From contig NMRB01000357.1 of assembly GCA_002633025.1 (NCBI GenBank), positions 119,736 to 183,735 on the forward strand: DNA of 64,000 nt, read 5' to 3'. The notes below the pieces were generated by a model, which saw only the letters and a program-made list of their open reading frames with translations, was not told the origin of the DNA and ran no database searches. The number at the start of each line of letters is the position of its first letter. Positions within the stretch are counted from its first letter, which is position 1. The DNA is from Notospermus geniculatus. Lineage: Eukaryota; Nemertea; Pilidiophora; Heteronemertea; Lineidae. A program made the translations under genes and the position numbers. This document shows positions 37,866 through 49,468 of the stretch, piece after piece.

Positions 37866-40800
37866 GCTGACAAACTTTCTGAGTTTCTGATTGTTCCTGA
37901 ATTAACTTCGCGTCAACATGATTCTCACGGATTATCTTGTCAACGAGGACGTACTGATGGGATCAGAACACGAAGGTAGGATCCAGTTCATGTGTTTGGG
38001 GCAGCTGTCATTCGGCAGCGTGCATAAATTATGGAATGAGATATAATGCTAGGAGCCTGGTATCCGGCAACTCGTAATACCAGATGTATGTGCAGATGTT
38101 GTAGCACTAGGCGCGATATTTGTTCATTACATCAAGTGGCATTTCCCCACTGCTTTGCATGGTTTATTCGTGAATTACCAATTGGCGAGTACACATGAGG
38201 GAATGTCCGTCTTCCCCACCGAAACGGGGTGGATGTCCTCAGGGCATTGAGGGAGGGTACGACCGTAAATGACCTGAGATTCTCAGGATGTCTCTACTGT
38301 AGAACGAACAAAAGGTAGCTAGTTCGCTATCCCTGTCATAGTCGCTGTCTGCATACATGTACATGAGTCAGCTATTTCAAACACACTACAGATAGGGCAT
38401 GGTGATACTCGAAGACACCGCTATCAAATTAATATAGAATTGCTAATCAAATCATGTGTTTAACAAATTTTGATTCACAGAATTTCTAATCATTTAAAGC
38501 GAATCGATAGCAGATTTTGTTTACATTTGGCTGGTGTTTGTAAACACAAAATTCAGCCAATCAAAATGCACAAAAATTTCTTTGTTGACATTCTGGAGAA
38601 GTTTGTTTACATTTTTTCCTGAAAATTCGTCCCCTTTCAAATTCTATTTCTAAATCAAATTTTTTCGCTTTCGATTCGCTTTAACACTTTCACCACTGGG
38701 CTTTTTCCAACGTTTACCTAACATTAATACAAGCATCTCAATTACTGGAAGGGGATAACTCCAAATACAATATACCAATAGAAGAAGGAAGTTGTCAGCT
38801 TCATTTTGATACCAATATATGCTACCAGTATGAAACTTTATGTGAAAAAATTCTGTTAATAAGGCCACATAAAAAAAATCTTTAGTTTAGCATCAGCGCC
38901 CGCCTCGAATTTTCTCGCCGCCTCAAAAAAAAATTTGGGGGGGGGGATAGCAGAAAGATACCGACAAGAAAGACAAGTCAATTGACGTATGTTTTGTCAA
39001 ATTTGACTGAGGCGTTGCGGAGATATCGGCCGAAAACCTCGCGCCAATCGGATGTGGAATGAAGTGTAGGTAAAATAACATCCAAGGATTTCAATCACAG
39101 AGAAACTGCGACTGCAAGGCTTGATTTACTGTTAAGTGGAATCGCATCGCAATCAGCACTTTGCAAATTTAAATTTCAAAATTCTCAAAAGGATTCGTTC
39201 GGTAGCGAATCAAAGCGGCGGCTTCCATTCCATGCTGCTTAGGCCACGGTTAGTATATACTTTGGTTTACGGGCATAAAGATTTTGAGCCCAGGTACGGA
39301 GGACGGAATAAAAATTTAAAAAAACTTCAGTTCAGTTCATTTTTTTCATTTTCAGCTTCAGAATGACAAGTTAGACAAATCGGAGGAAATAAAAAACCAA
39401 ATAAATTCTTTATAAATGCCTCTTTTCTGCTTCTTTCCGTCCTCGCTGCCGGGAAATAGACATACCCCAAATACGGGGGTCGACTTATACGCGACGTCGA
39501 CCAATAGGCGAGTATATACGGTACGCCAGTTAGTTTGTTTATTTTTAGCTGTCGTGACTGCTGAAATCAAGGTCGGCAGGAATAAAAACAACTCCATTTA
39601 TTTGTTTTTTTCTCAGAAGACCTCATTTGAACTTCGGCGGAAATAAAACAAACTGATTTTCCCAATTTTATTTTTTTTTCGGAATGGCATTTTGCCACGT
39701 CGGCGGGCCCGTAAACCAAAGAATAAAAAAAGTGTGGCCTTATCCATGATGGAAAAAATTGAACCTTGGCCTAATCGTCGCGCCATCTCTAGGGTGCAGA
39801 TTGAACTAAACAGACATCCTTATCATAATAGGTGTGTGGCGTGCGTTGCAAGACCCAACGATGTCGACGAAGCGTCGTGCCATCTCTACTGTAGAACAAA
39901 CAAAAGGTAGCTAGTTCGCTATCCCTGTCATAGTCGCTGTCTGCATACATGTACATGAGTCAGCTATTTTAAACACACTACAGATAGGGCATGGTGATAC
40001 TCGAAGACACCGCTATCAAATTAATATGGAAATGCTAATCAAATCATGTGTTTAACAAATTTTGATTCGCAAAATTTCTAATCATTTAACACTTTCACCA
40101 CTGGACTTTTTCCAACGTTTACCTAAGCATCTCAATTGATATGCTACCAGTATGAAACTTTATGTGAAAAAATTCTGTTAATAAGGCCATTTTTCTTGCT
40201 TTTCCACAAATATCAGAAAGCACTAGAAAAATGCACCAGCGGCCGTTTTGTGTACCGTAATGCATTTTCCAGTAAAAACGGACATTTCAAAGCGATGTTA
40301 CTCCAAAACAATTTGAACAATCCTCACGAAGTTTTCTACAGTTGTTCATGGTGCTGCCATCTATAGTGCTATGCAGAAAACACCAAAAGACGGAAATTTC
40401 CGTTTTTGGCAGTCAAAGTGTTAAAAACTCCTAGCCTTGGACTGATTCTGTGACACCTTGCACACTGTCTCCTAAATACGAGTGTTGTTTCGTAGTGCCC
40501 TACGTGTTGATCTGGGAAAAAAAAAAAAAAAAAAAAAAAAAACCCTCCTCCCTCCTCACTTTTTACAAGTTTGACTGATGCTAAACTAAAGATTTTTTTT
40601 ATGTGGCCTAAGGCCATTTTTCTTGCTTTTCCACGAATATCAGAAAGCACTAGAAAAATGCACTAGCGGCCGTTTTGTGTACCGTAATGCATTTTCCAGT
40701 AAATACGGACATTTCAAAGCGATGTTACTCCAAAACCATTTGAACAATCCTCACGAAATTTTCTACAGTTGTTCATGGTGCTGCCAACTATAGTGCTATG

Positions 40801-41816
40801 CAGAAAACACCAAAAGACGGAAATTTCCGTTTTTGGCAGTCAAAGTGAAACTCCTAGCCTTGGACTGATTCTGTGACACCTTGCACACTGTCTCCTAAAT
40901 ACGAGTGTTGTTTCGTAGTGCCCTACGTGTTGATCTGGGCTTTACGACTGGCATGACTGGCTCCTCTTCCTCCTGTAAAGAAATAAAATTCTCGTTAAAA
41001 AAGTAATTCTAATGTTTTATCATTATCATAGGTTTGTGGAGGCATCAGCTGGTAAGTCAGTGTGATATAGAGCGTGCAGTGACTCATGGTGACGTCACTT
41101 TTGACCATGCTGACATCCACGTCAAGTGTGCCACGTGTAGATCACGTCAGTGGTTGAAGTCACACACTCTTCACTTGCACCAATGACAGAGTGCACCACA
41201 AGGGTCGATGATTTCATCTGTCGTCCAACACGACAGATTTGGACTGACCACGATGCGATGACGTCACATGCATTGGGGCTTCCTGAAGTCATCTCGGGCG
41301 ATTTTCCGACTGGTACGTCTCCGACTTAAGCGTTTTCTACTGTAGCTTGTCCACTGTAAAGAAATAAACTTCTCGTTAAAAAAGTCATTCTAATGTTTTA
41401 TCATTATCATAGGGTTGTGGATGCATCAGCTGGTAAGACAAGTGTGATATCGAGCGTGCAGTGACTCATTCTGACGTCACTTTTGCCCATGCTGACATCC
41501 ATGACAAAGTTTGCACTTGTAGATCATGTCATGGGTTAAGTCACACAGACTCCACTTGCGCCGATGACAAAGTGCAACACGTGGGTCGATGATGTCATCT
41601 GTCGTCCAATACGACAGATTTGGACTGATCACGATGCGATGACGTCACATGCATTGGGGCTTCCTGAAGTCATCTCGGGCGATTTTCCGACTGGCACGTC
41701 TCCGACTTAAGCGTTTTCTACTGTAGCTTGTCCACTGTCTGGGGTTTCACATTAAAGACGCATATCTTTTAACATGTTTAACAGCAAACCCCTCTCTTCA
41801 TGTGGTTAAGTACACT

Positions 41817-42184
41817 GGATCCGGAGGAACTAACGTCACGACGTGGCGCTGTGAGCGGTGCGACCGAGGTTTCCTTTTTTCTAACATTATTTCCATTTAT
41901 TTCTGGCATGAAAACAACCCTTTTGTTTCAGTCGCCTGGCATTAAAATATACATCATCTTGTAGGAGACAAAAATTTCTGCATATTTTGGTGCTTTTTTC
42001 CTTAAAATGAAGAGATAGGATGGTGATAAGAACAACGTCTTTATCTCATTATTCCTTTAGAAAAATGTACAACTGATTTTTTCATGATGTAGCGTCAACA
42101 CTTTTAAAAAACTACGTCAATGACGTCGGTTCAGTCACACTGCTCGCAGCGCCAACCTGTCGGGATAAACGGCACACTGGTTTC
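41817..42184. mobile_element. TIR element, GGAACTAACGTCACGACGTG family, copy A
   Basis: Begins tccggaggaactaacgtcac and ends in gcgccaacctgtcgggataa and acactggtttctcc. Related over its whole length to 47275-47643. Inner tcggtcacactgctcgca and gcgccgtgagcggtgcgacc blocks are inverted relatives. Confidence 0.7.
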
Positions 42185-42540
42185 TCCTTGGTCAAGATGA
42201 AGTCCATTTATTTTTCCCTCTTCAAGACAGTGTTATTGTCAGCAAATTTAGCTGGTCACATAAAAAAATTGAAACGAGGAACAGAAGAAACAAGAAAAAA
42301 CAACAGTGAAAAGAATGAGACAAACACAAATACAAATAAGGAAAAGCAACAAGTCAACTCTTGCATCCGATTCGTGCTACTTGCCCTCAAGGTCTGCTGC
42401 TTGCAGCATCGCCTGTTACAAGGAGATGCCAGCATCTCGTGATGGCAGTCGCAATGACAGCCAGAAGAGAGAAGGTGCTTTATCTGGAAAGTCTGACAGG
42501 TAGAGGGAGAAAGTTGGAGAAAGGAAACCTATAGATATAT

Positions 42541-43021
42541 TAAAGCCAAGTTTACACTGAGGAAAAATAACCGATCTCGGATCGGTCTGAGCATGGATCG
42601 CCAAAAAAATAGCAAGTGCAAACGGGACAAGCCTGCCAGAATCGGTTCCAAACTGAACCGAGCCGAGACCACCAGTTGGAGGTGGTCTCGGATGGGTCCG
42701 AGCACGGATCGCTTCTATAACACTGCTGTGTAAACGGTAACCGATCTCGGCACGGTTGCTAAATTGTGTTCTGCACATATGCACAAATTATGAATGACGT
42801 CGTTAGCAGGAATTTTCCATGGAGGCATCCATTTTGTTGTTGTTGTTGTTTGATTTTTCGTTTGATTTTCGTACCTCCGATCGACTGAACTGACTTGGCA
42901 TCCGCCAACTTGGATCGGTTCCATTGTGCTAATGTAAACGGGGCAAATCGCCAGATGACCAAGTGGGCTGGGACCGGTCCGAGCACGGATCGCTTTTTAC
43001 GCGACCAGTGTAAACGGGGCA
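42541..43021. mobile_element. TIR element with AAGTTTACACTG/CAGTGTAAAC ends
   Basis: The outer ends read gccaagtttacactgagg and accagtgtaaacggggc. Internal copies of the ends and ccgatctcggatcgg-like palindromic motifs recur at 42570, 42690, 42740 and 42970. No ORF of note. Confidence 0.65.
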
Positions 43022-43026
43022 ATATA

Positions 43027-43578
43027 CAGGCATGGGAACGGCAGTGGGTTACGGAACCGGAATAGCGAGAGGCCGAAGGCCCGAGCTCTGAGCGGCGCGA
43101 GCGGGGGGGAAAATTTGGGAAAATTTGTCGATTTTGGCTCGCCCAGGATGCGATTTCCAAGCATTTCCCGTACCGATTTGGCGCACTGCAAACCCGTGCT
43201 CTGCAGACGAGAGAACCGAAAGGAAATTCGGATATGGCAGTTGATTTCGATGGGTGTCCCATGTGGAAGCGAGGTTGCACTGCATTCACGAGAAGTAGTA
43301 AGCGTGACCAAATAAGGAAACCCATTGACGGCAGTTTTACGCGGGCTTTTATTTCATTGGTTGGTTGATGTCAGAGACGAATAAATTAGTGATTATCATC
43401 GCCGAGGGAGACCCGAAAGAGCTGTTGCTGCGCGGCATTCTGGCTCGTTCTTGCGTGGCTGACGAAGTCAGAACCCGAGTCAGACGCGCTGTATTTACCC
43501 CCCACCCTCATCTCAGGACCCAACTTTTGGCCTCCCAAAACCGGAAATCCGGCACAATCCGGAAGATTCCCATGCCTG
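43027..43578. mobile_element. MITE, CAGGCATGGGAA family, copy 1, 6-bp TSD
   Basis: Ends caggcatgggaac and ttcccatgcctg are inverted. The flanks aatata at 43021-43026 and 43579-43584 are a 6-bp target duplication. The body shares tcccaggatgcgatttccaa and gcactgcaaacccgtgct text with the copy at 45446. Confidence 0.85.
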
Positions 43579-43589
43579 AATATAGACCT

Positions 43590-44033
43590 TTCCAACAAAG
43601 ATGGTGGCCTACTAGTGCTCGTACATGATGTCGTGGCCATTCATTGTCCAAGCATGATGAACGCATCCTCTCAGACAATTATTTACCTAAACGTTTGTAC
43701 CCACGGCCCGCTTGACCAGCTTAGCATGCCAGCTGCCATTGAATGGTATTAACATCTGACGTCATATGGTGAGAACTGTTACGGCAGCCATCTTGTTGGA
43801 AAGGTCTACAGCTACCACAATCAAGACAATTAATGAAGAATGAAGAGCAAGAACAAGAATGAAGTAAGGCCTACCGAAATCAACTCTGAATTTTGGTCAA
43901 CTTTTTCAAAAATTCAGGGTAAGTAGGTAGGTAGGTAGATGAGGACCTTTTTATACAGATTTCTATGTATATTTGTAGAAAATCAGTGTGCAGACACCAG
44001 CGACAGTGAGAAAACCAACACTACGTCACTTAC
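43590..44033. other. Region where the 3' exon of the coiled-coil gene is expected
   Basis: The exon at 44188-44034 ends at a donor, so another coding exon should follow on the minus strand. I find no convincing acceptor and frame here; the last exon may lie further away, beyond the repeats. A ggtaggtaggtagg simple repeat is at 43922-43940. Confidence 0.35.
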
Positions 44034-44188
44034 CATTTTAACTGGAGAACCCCCCTCCATCAATGGATCCATATCCTTGTAGAGGCGACGTTTCCGTTTC
44101 TGCATTACGGGCGCTGGGTTCAGCTTGAATTCCATGCTGCTTAGACTTGGTGATAGACTAGTATTACTGCCTGATGATTCACTCTTTG
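44034..44188 (-). CDS. Large coiled-coil protein, exon 9 of those seen (basic tail)
   Basis: Acceptor CTTTCAG precedes 44188. The first two bases complete a split Ala codon. It encodes AKSESSGSNTSLSPSLSSME, then a FKLNPAPV stretch, KRKRRLYKDMDPLMEGG and SPVKM, ending ATG|GTAAGT in phase 0. The Lys/Arg cluster followed by LY-x-D resembles the basic C-terminus of KIF20B-like mitotic proteins, but this resemblance is weak. No stop is present. Confidence 0.7.
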
Positions 44189-44414
44189 CTGAAAGTGTAC
44201 GGACATGAAATTAAATACTGAATCAATGTCGAGCACCAAAAATGACAACATTGAGTGAATTAATTTACTGCAGGGGGAGACCAGAGTTCTCGGAGAAAAC
44301 CTGCACTGTCAGAGAGTCGCCCGCTCTACATGTATCCAGATATGAGATTTAATTTGCTCAAAACCGGATACATGTAAGTGCAAAAAAAGGCCTATTAGTG
44401 AGCTTTCGCACCCT

Positions 44415-45165
44415 CACGTTTAGGTGATCGACTACATTTAGTTATACGTAACCGTAACCGGTGAAACGGTTTGGTTTTAGTGGTTTCGCAGAGAGACACG
44501 CCTATTGCCTAAGCCTAAGAACTGTCCGTGAAGACCTATAGGTGGTTACGGATATTTCTTAGGCAAGGTGATGTAATATTTTGACTGTGCTCGAGTCATA
44601 CGAGTTCACCGAGGGCCCTACTGCGCTTGTATTGTGTGAGACGTGTTTGCAAATGATCATTAACCCGGGTACCTTACAAACCGCACTCGCCTCACGCGTA
44701 CCGTGCTTGTTACCCGTGAACTGCGGCCAGCTAGTGTATAGGCCTTCATTTAGTGTATGTGCACACGTAACAACTGCTCACAAAATGATGACGTAAAAGT
44801 AAATGTTCAGCAAACCGTTCAATTGCGAAAGACCTATACTGATCGCACGGCAGTCAATGGAAACTGCCCTTTTTACACGGATTTGATTCACAACTAAAAA
44901 GCTTAATAAAATATGACCGAAACAAAAACATACAAAATGTTACACATGGTATGCATAAGGAATCCTTCTAAATCTGATAACAAATAGCGATCACCGTTGG
45001 AATGAGAGTTTTGATAAATATATGTTGCTTTTGCAAACCGTTTTTCTCTGACGTGTAGGGAAGTCGCTACGGATAATGTTTTCTATAACCGTTTGTGTAC
45101 ACGTCACTAGACCGCAACATTTGATGACCTAAATGTAGTCGGTTGCCTAAACGAAAGGTCTCTAT
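44415..45165. mobile_element. TIR element with CGTTTAGG..GACTACATTTAG ends
   Basis: Left cgtttaggtgatcgactacatttag (44419) and right gacctaaatgtagtcggttgcctaaacg (45128-45155) are inverted. The interior has no ORF of note. It lies in an intron of the coiled-coil gene. Confidence 0.65.
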
Positions 45166-45194
45166 TATTGCAATCTGACTCCAATTTATCTCAC

Positions 45195-45258
45195 CTGCCG
45201 ATAAAGGTTTTCGTCTGCTTTTTCGGGCACTGGTTGACGGAGTGGGCTCAGTTGTCTC
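45195..45258 (-). CDS. Large coiled-coil protein, exon 8 of those seen
   Basis: GTATTTCAG acceptor and GTGAGA donor flank 64 coding bases reading ETTEPTPSTSARKSRRKPLSA plus one base. Ser/Thr/Pro- and Arg-rich tail. Phase 0 in, phase 1 out, matching neighbours. Confidence 0.72.
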
Positions 45259-45445
45259 CTGAAATACAGATGTGAATTGATAATACTAAATCAAAGCAAC
45301 ATTACGAATGGACTCTCTTCAAATTCTTCAAGAAATTAACCATGTTAACACGCATTAGCAACCATCATAGAGTGCCTGTTCAACCATGTAAACAGCGAAA
45401 AATATCCCAGAAAATTGGCCACTGATTTGAGTCAAATGTAGATGA

Positions 45446-45685
45446 CAGGCATGGGAACGGCAGCAGGTAGTAAAACTGGATCTGAGAGGGCTGAAGGCCC
45501 GACAGCCTTGGGCCAAAGGCCCGAGCGGGGGGAGCAAAATTTTTCGATTTTGGCTCTCCCAGGATGCGATTTCCAAGCATTTCCCGCCAGTCAAATGCCG
45601 ATTTGGCGCACTGCAAACCCATGCTTTGCAGACGAGAGAACCGAAAGGAAACTGGGAATATGAAATCATGTGATTCCCATGCCTG
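45446..45685. mobile_element. MITE, CAGGCATGGGAA family, copy 2, 6-bp TSD
   Basis: Ends caggcatgggaac and tcccatgcctg are inverted, flanked by agatga on both sides. Body text matches the copy at 43027. It sits in the intron just downstream of the 45736 donor. Confidence 0.85.
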
Positions 45686-45735
45686 AGATGAAGATTTTGA
45701 GAGTGAACTGAAGAACAAATGAAGATTTTACTCAC

Positions 45736-45930
45736 GTCACTATAATTATTTCGCTTCTTGCGAAGCCCCCTGCGTGGTTTCTTCACTTGTTCGGGTTCAG
45801 GAGATGGAAAATCCGCCTGGTTTGAGAAACTTTCCATCGGGATATCAAGAGTTGAGAGATCAATACCAGATGCTGCCGGGTCGATGTTTTCTATGCCTAC
45901 ACTATGCTTCTGCATGGAGGCTGGCTCACT
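45736..45930 (-). CDS. Large coiled-coil protein, exon 7 of those seen
   Basis: CTTTCCAG acceptor, GTGAGT donor, 65 codons in phase 0. It encodes SEPASMQKHSVGIENID, then a Leu/Ser-rich stretch and a KKPRRGLRKKRNN basic cluster. The RRGLR motif also occurs in exon 5, so the tail has two similar basic patches. Confidence 0.78.
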
Positions 45931-46249
45931 CTGGAAAGAAAATATTTTTGTGTAAAAACTAGTAACAGCTTCTCTGAACTCATCTGCCCTGAAGCCCAGC
46001 AGACGTCATCACTTTTCAAAGCTTTCTCACATCCTATGTTATTGACTGAAAAATATTTGAAGAAATGTTCCTAGGCCTATCACCCATCTGAAAAATGTTT
46101 CTTCAAATTCTTTCTAATTTCCAATGTTTTTCGAAAATGTCACCGTGAAAAGTGTCTGCTCCAACCTGGGGGCAGATGAGTTGAAAAGCGGTTTTACAGT
46201 AGTTGAACTTGATCATAACTGCTGCCAATATATGTGACCTCTCAATATA

Positions 46250-46424
46250 CAGTCAACGTACAATATAACGGCCTTGCATATACCGGACAATCGCCTATAA
46301 CGTACTGAAACTGGAAGTCCCGGTCCCGTTTTACAATGCATGGGCCATATGCATATAACAGACTTTGCATATAACGGACAAAATTTGCTGGTCCCAATCA
46401 GTACGTTATAGGCGACGTTGACTG
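46250..46424. mobile_element. pogo/Tigger-like MITE, CAGTCAACGT ends, TA TSD
   Basis: Ends cagtcaacgt and acgttgactg are inverted and flanked by TA dinucleotides. The inner gcatataac/cgttatag blocks are typical of pogo-class ends. Non-autonomous, in an intron. Confidence 0.8.
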
Positions 46425-46581
46425 TATTGTGAAGGCTTCAAGGCCTTGAAAATGCTTTTTTCATATTTAAGACTTTTCAAGGATGCACGGGAACCCTGAT
46501 TGAGTACATCCTCGCAAACCTGGTGCTGGGAAAAGACAGGTGTTCCGAGTGCTTCATCAATGCCATTGCAAGGTGTGTTAC

Positions 46582-46695
46582 CTTAACTTCCACCTTCATC
46601 TGCATCATAAGACTCCGATTGGTGTCTTTGAGATCCTCTACAATCTGATCCTTGGCCGACATATCCTTGTGATATTTCTCCTTCTCTTTCTCCAA
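46582..46695 (-). CDS. Large coiled-coil protein, exon 6 of those seen
   Basis: GATTGCAG acceptor, GTAACA donor, 38 codons in phase 0: LEKEKEKYHKDMSAKDQIVE and then DLKDTNRSLMMQMKVEVK. A heptad-like coiled-coil segment. Confidence 0.8.
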
Positions 46696-46843
46696 CTGCA
46701 ATCGCGAGAAGAAAAAAAATATACCGGGTAAACCACAACTGCAGGATACAAATGTAACATATTTTGGGCAGTGATCCATTACATCAGAGTAGTGCAATGA
46801 GTATACATGTATTTGAGTATAAAGCCGCCCATACACACAAAAT

Positions 46844-47034
46844 GGTAAATATCAAGAAGTCAACTTCCAGAAACTTGCGAATTTTCGACCCCAACCGGGG
46901 TCTTCCTCAGGCACTTTTCATTTGGAGAGACCAGAAGTCTTTTCTGGTCTCTCCAACTGAAAAGTGCCTGAGGAAGACCCCAGTTGGGGTCGAAAATTCA
47001 CAAGTTTCTGGAAGTTGACTTCTTGATATTTACC
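46844..47034. mobile_element. Near-perfect fold-back MITE with ~90-bp arms
   Basis: Left arm ggtaaatatcaagaagtcaa and right arm ttgacttcttgatatttacc invert with few differences, continuing through ccagaaacttg, cgaccccaac and cctgaggaagacc. The loop is short. It lies between exons 5 and 6. Confidence 0.88.
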
Positions 47035-47088
47035 AAATATGTTCGCCATGGGTCAATATGCTAGTTTACAACAAATTACAATCTGTAC

Positions 47089-47225
47089 CTCATCTGATAA
47101 CATTTTCACTTCGTGTCGATATTTCTCTTCCGTGCTGGCCGTGAGAGGCGTGGGAGCTTTAGATGATCTTAATCCTCGGCGACTCTGCCGTGGTGTCATA
47201 ATCTCCACTGCTAGCTTCTCTTTCT
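47089..47225 (-). CDS. Large coiled-coil protein, exon 5 of those seen
   Basis: TTTACAG acceptor, GTACAG donor, phase 1 in and 0 out. It encodes EKEKLAVEIMTPRQSRRGLR followed by SSKAPTPLTASTEEKY and RHEVKMLSDE. The TPRQSRRGLR and APTP patches interrupt the coiled coil and are plausible phosphorylation or DNA/microtubule-binding sites (inference). Confidence 0.78.
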
Positions 47226-47274
47226 CTGTAAAGACACAAACACCGAATGTCTACAGCAAACTGCAGTATGGAAT

Positions 47275-47643
47275 GGGGAACCGGAGGAACTAACGTCACG
47301 ACGTGGCGCCGTGAGCGGTGCGACCGAAGTTTCTTTTTTCTGACGTTATTTCCATTTATTTCTGGGGTAAAATTAAAACAACCATTTTGTTTCGGTCGCC
47401 TGGCATTAAAATTTACACCATCTTGTAGCAGATGAAAATGTCTGCATTTTGCAATGCTTTTTTCCTTAAGATGAAGACATAGATGGCAATTTCGGCAACG
47501 TCTTTATCTCATTATTCCTTTAGGAAATGCACAGCTCATTTTTTCATGACGTAACGTCAACACTTAAAACGACGTCAATGACGTTGCTTCGGTCACACTG
47601 CTCGCAGCACCGACCTGTCGGGATAAACGGCACTCCGGTTCCT
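47275..47643. mobile_element. TIR element, GGAACTAACGTCACGACGTG family, copy B
   Basis: Begins ggaaccggaggaactaacgt and ends gcactccggttcc as inverted repeat. Same interior as 41817-42184. It sits in the intron just upstream of exon 5. Confidence 0.78.
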
Positions 47644-47754
47644 CATTATCACCTCTACAGACAGAACTAGGCGAATGAATGTACAGTACATGTACAGCAG
47701 GAGGAAACCAGAGTTGCCGGAGAAACCTGTGTTATCAAGAGTGCAGCCTCTCTA

Positions 47755-47960
47755 TCTTGAAGAACAGTGTGGCCTAGGGATCAAATTTAAGGCTCTGCTG
47801 CTCAAGAGGACATGGGTTTGACTCCCAGCCGAGTCACCACTTCGTATTTTCAAGCGGTCTGAAAGGATCAAGTGAGGTGAATGAACTACTCAGATTCCCC
47901 ACTCCAGACAGGTTTCTCAAGAGACTGGGGTAATATGTGAACTGCTTCGAGACTAAATAA
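47755..47960 (+). repeat. Probable second tRNA-like SINE
   Basis: The text contains an A-box-like gtggcctaggga and a B-box-like gggtttgactccc about 40 bases apart, followed by an A/T-rich body to about 47960. It could be a decayed tRNA-Ser/Leu-like SINE; the boxes are imperfect. Confidence 0.45.
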
Positions 47961-47999
47961 CAGTGGAAAGTGCTAGGCCTATATTGAACTGGCATATTA

Positions 48000-48535
48000 C
48001 AGTCGAACCCAATTTCGTTATAATAAAGCATTTTTTTTAATGCAATTTATGAAAATAGAAATCGGGTTTCTAAGGTGAAAGACATTGCTTCCTACCAGAT
48101 TCGAACCCACAATGCAATTTACTACAATTTCCTACCAATTTACTACAATTTCCTACCAATTTACTGCAATTTCCTACCAGATTCGAACCCACAATGCAAT
48201 TTACAGTAAAAAAAATACCGTGCTATTCGCACTTAAGACCCCTCGGCTGTGGGTGTAAATTGAATTATGTGTTCATTGAACGTTGCATGTGTGACGCTTT
48301 ANTACATATACCTTTAAACCAAAAATCAGGAAAATCCGATTTAATTTGAACGTGCTAGAGCGGTAACGTCGTCTGAATGGACAGACGGACAGACGGACAG
48401 ACGGACGGACACCGCAGGGGACGACAATACCCCTCGGGCCGCCCGCGGGCCGAGGGGTAAAAACTGAGACTGCGAAATCATGCATTACAAGCGAGTTTTC
48501 GTTAAAAGCGGAATTATTATAATGGGGTTTGACTG
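48000..48535. mobile_element. pogo/Tigger-like MITE, CAGTCGAACCCAATTTCG ends, TA TSD
   Basis: Left cagtcgaacccaatttcgtt and right aatggggtttgactg are inverted and flanked by TA. The interior holds a minisatellite (48102-48205) and a cggacagacggac microsatellite (48378-48411). One N is at 48302. Confidence 0.75.
48102..48205. repeat. Minisatellite, caatttcctaccaatttact unit
   Basis: Three copies of a caatttcctaccaatttact-like unit are flanked by two copies of gattcgaacccacaatgcaa. They lie inside the pogo-like MITE. Confidence 0.7.
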
Positions 48536-48579
48536 TACATGACATTTGCACCACAGACATTTTTCAAGTAGTTCCTTAC

Positions 48580-48747
48580 CCTTCAGCACGTTATCAAGTG
48601 TTTTTTCCAATTCATGCTTTTCAGCCTGCAGTTGCATAACTTCCACAATTTTATCTTCCATAGCTTTTGCCTGTTCAGCTCTCTCTGTGTCTTGTTCGGC
48701 CACGAGTTGGCGGAGGCCATCAAGTTTTCGTTTATAAGCAGCACCAT
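48580..48747 (-). CDS. Large coiled-coil protein, exon 4 of those seen
   Basis: CAACTTTAG acceptor, GTAAGG donor, phase 1 in and out. It encodes (D)GAAYKRKLDGLRQLVAEQ, then a helical stretch with DKIVEVMQLQAEKHELEKTL and DNVLK. Continuous coiled-coil heptads. Confidence 0.8.
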
Positions 48748-48823
48748 CTAAAGTTGGAGGTGAGGAGGATTCTGTTACTAGGGGATTCTGTTACTAGGAT
48801 TCTGTTGCAGGGGAAAACTGCAG

Positions 48824-49468
48824 AGCATGAACACCGTGGAGAATCGGCAGCCGCCTTTCCGAGGAGCAGCAACCCTCTCCGAGTTTTATTTTACACCTCA
48901 CCGAGTAAAAATGGCGGATGTTGCTGAAACGCCGACAAAACTGGTGGATTTATAACTCCTACCCCAAAGTAAGGCTTTTATGATCCCGTCGAGGCTATTT
49001 TAATTTGTATACTCCATCGTTCGGTAGAAAGTTTTTCAGGGTTTTAGCTTGCAATCGGCTGTACGAAATCTTGGAAGAAACAAGGTGTCTGCGAGATAAA
49101 AAGGCCAACAGTTGACTAAAAGAGGCCTTTTCGTCCGAGGATGAAGTGATTGACACAGCACAGGCCAGTGAATTTTACGCAGATCGGCAACCATCCCAAC
49201 TATTTCACTTCATACAGCCGATTGCAAGCTAAAACCCTGATAACCTTTTTACCAAATGATGAAGTATACAAATTAAAATAGCCTCGACGGGATCATAAAA
49301 GACTTACTTTGAGGTAGGAGTTATAAATCCACCAGTTTTGTCGTCGTTTTCTGTCTCATCAGCAACATCCGCCATTTTTACTCGGTGAGGTGTAAGATAA
49401 AACTCGGAGAGGGTTGCTGCTACTCGGAAAGGCTGCTGCCGATTCTCCACGGTGATGAAGCTGCCAAG
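48824..49468. repeat. Long inverted repeat with a promoter-like ATGGCGGATGTTGCTG core
   Basis: About 235 bases (48824-49056) are repeated in inverse at 49213-49468 with roughly 10 percent divergence, separated by about 155 bases. The arms share gagaatcggcagc, ctcggagagggttgctgct, ctcaccgagtaaaaatggcggatgttgctg, ggtggatttataactcctac and ggctgtacgaaat-type text. One arm (minus, 49378) opens a reading frame starting MADVADETENDD and reaching a possible GTAAGT donor, so the arm may derive from a captured gene 5' end. Confidence 0.7.

Larger units (their letters stand above)
36620..42185. repeat. Segmentally duplicated repeat cluster
   Basis: Direct duplicates: 37528-37737 and 38948-39157; 38288-38492 and 39880-40088; 38688-38880 and 40084-40186 (partial); 40187-40523 and 40608-40940; 40977-41352 and 41337-41742 (tandem). 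Several are over 95 percent alike by eye. No protein-coding exon is convincing. Poly-A (40519-40545) and G-run (38930-38946) homopolymers sit at junctions. Confidence 0.75.

Noticed and set aside
42188-42442. Small plus-strand ORF near the expected 3' exon
   Set aside because: Wrong strand for the coiled-coil gene and no motif; Lys/Asn-rich chance frame.
48102-48205. CRISPR-like array
   Set aside because: Three uneven copies without spacers, in animal DNA, inside a pogo-like MITE; it is a minisatellite.
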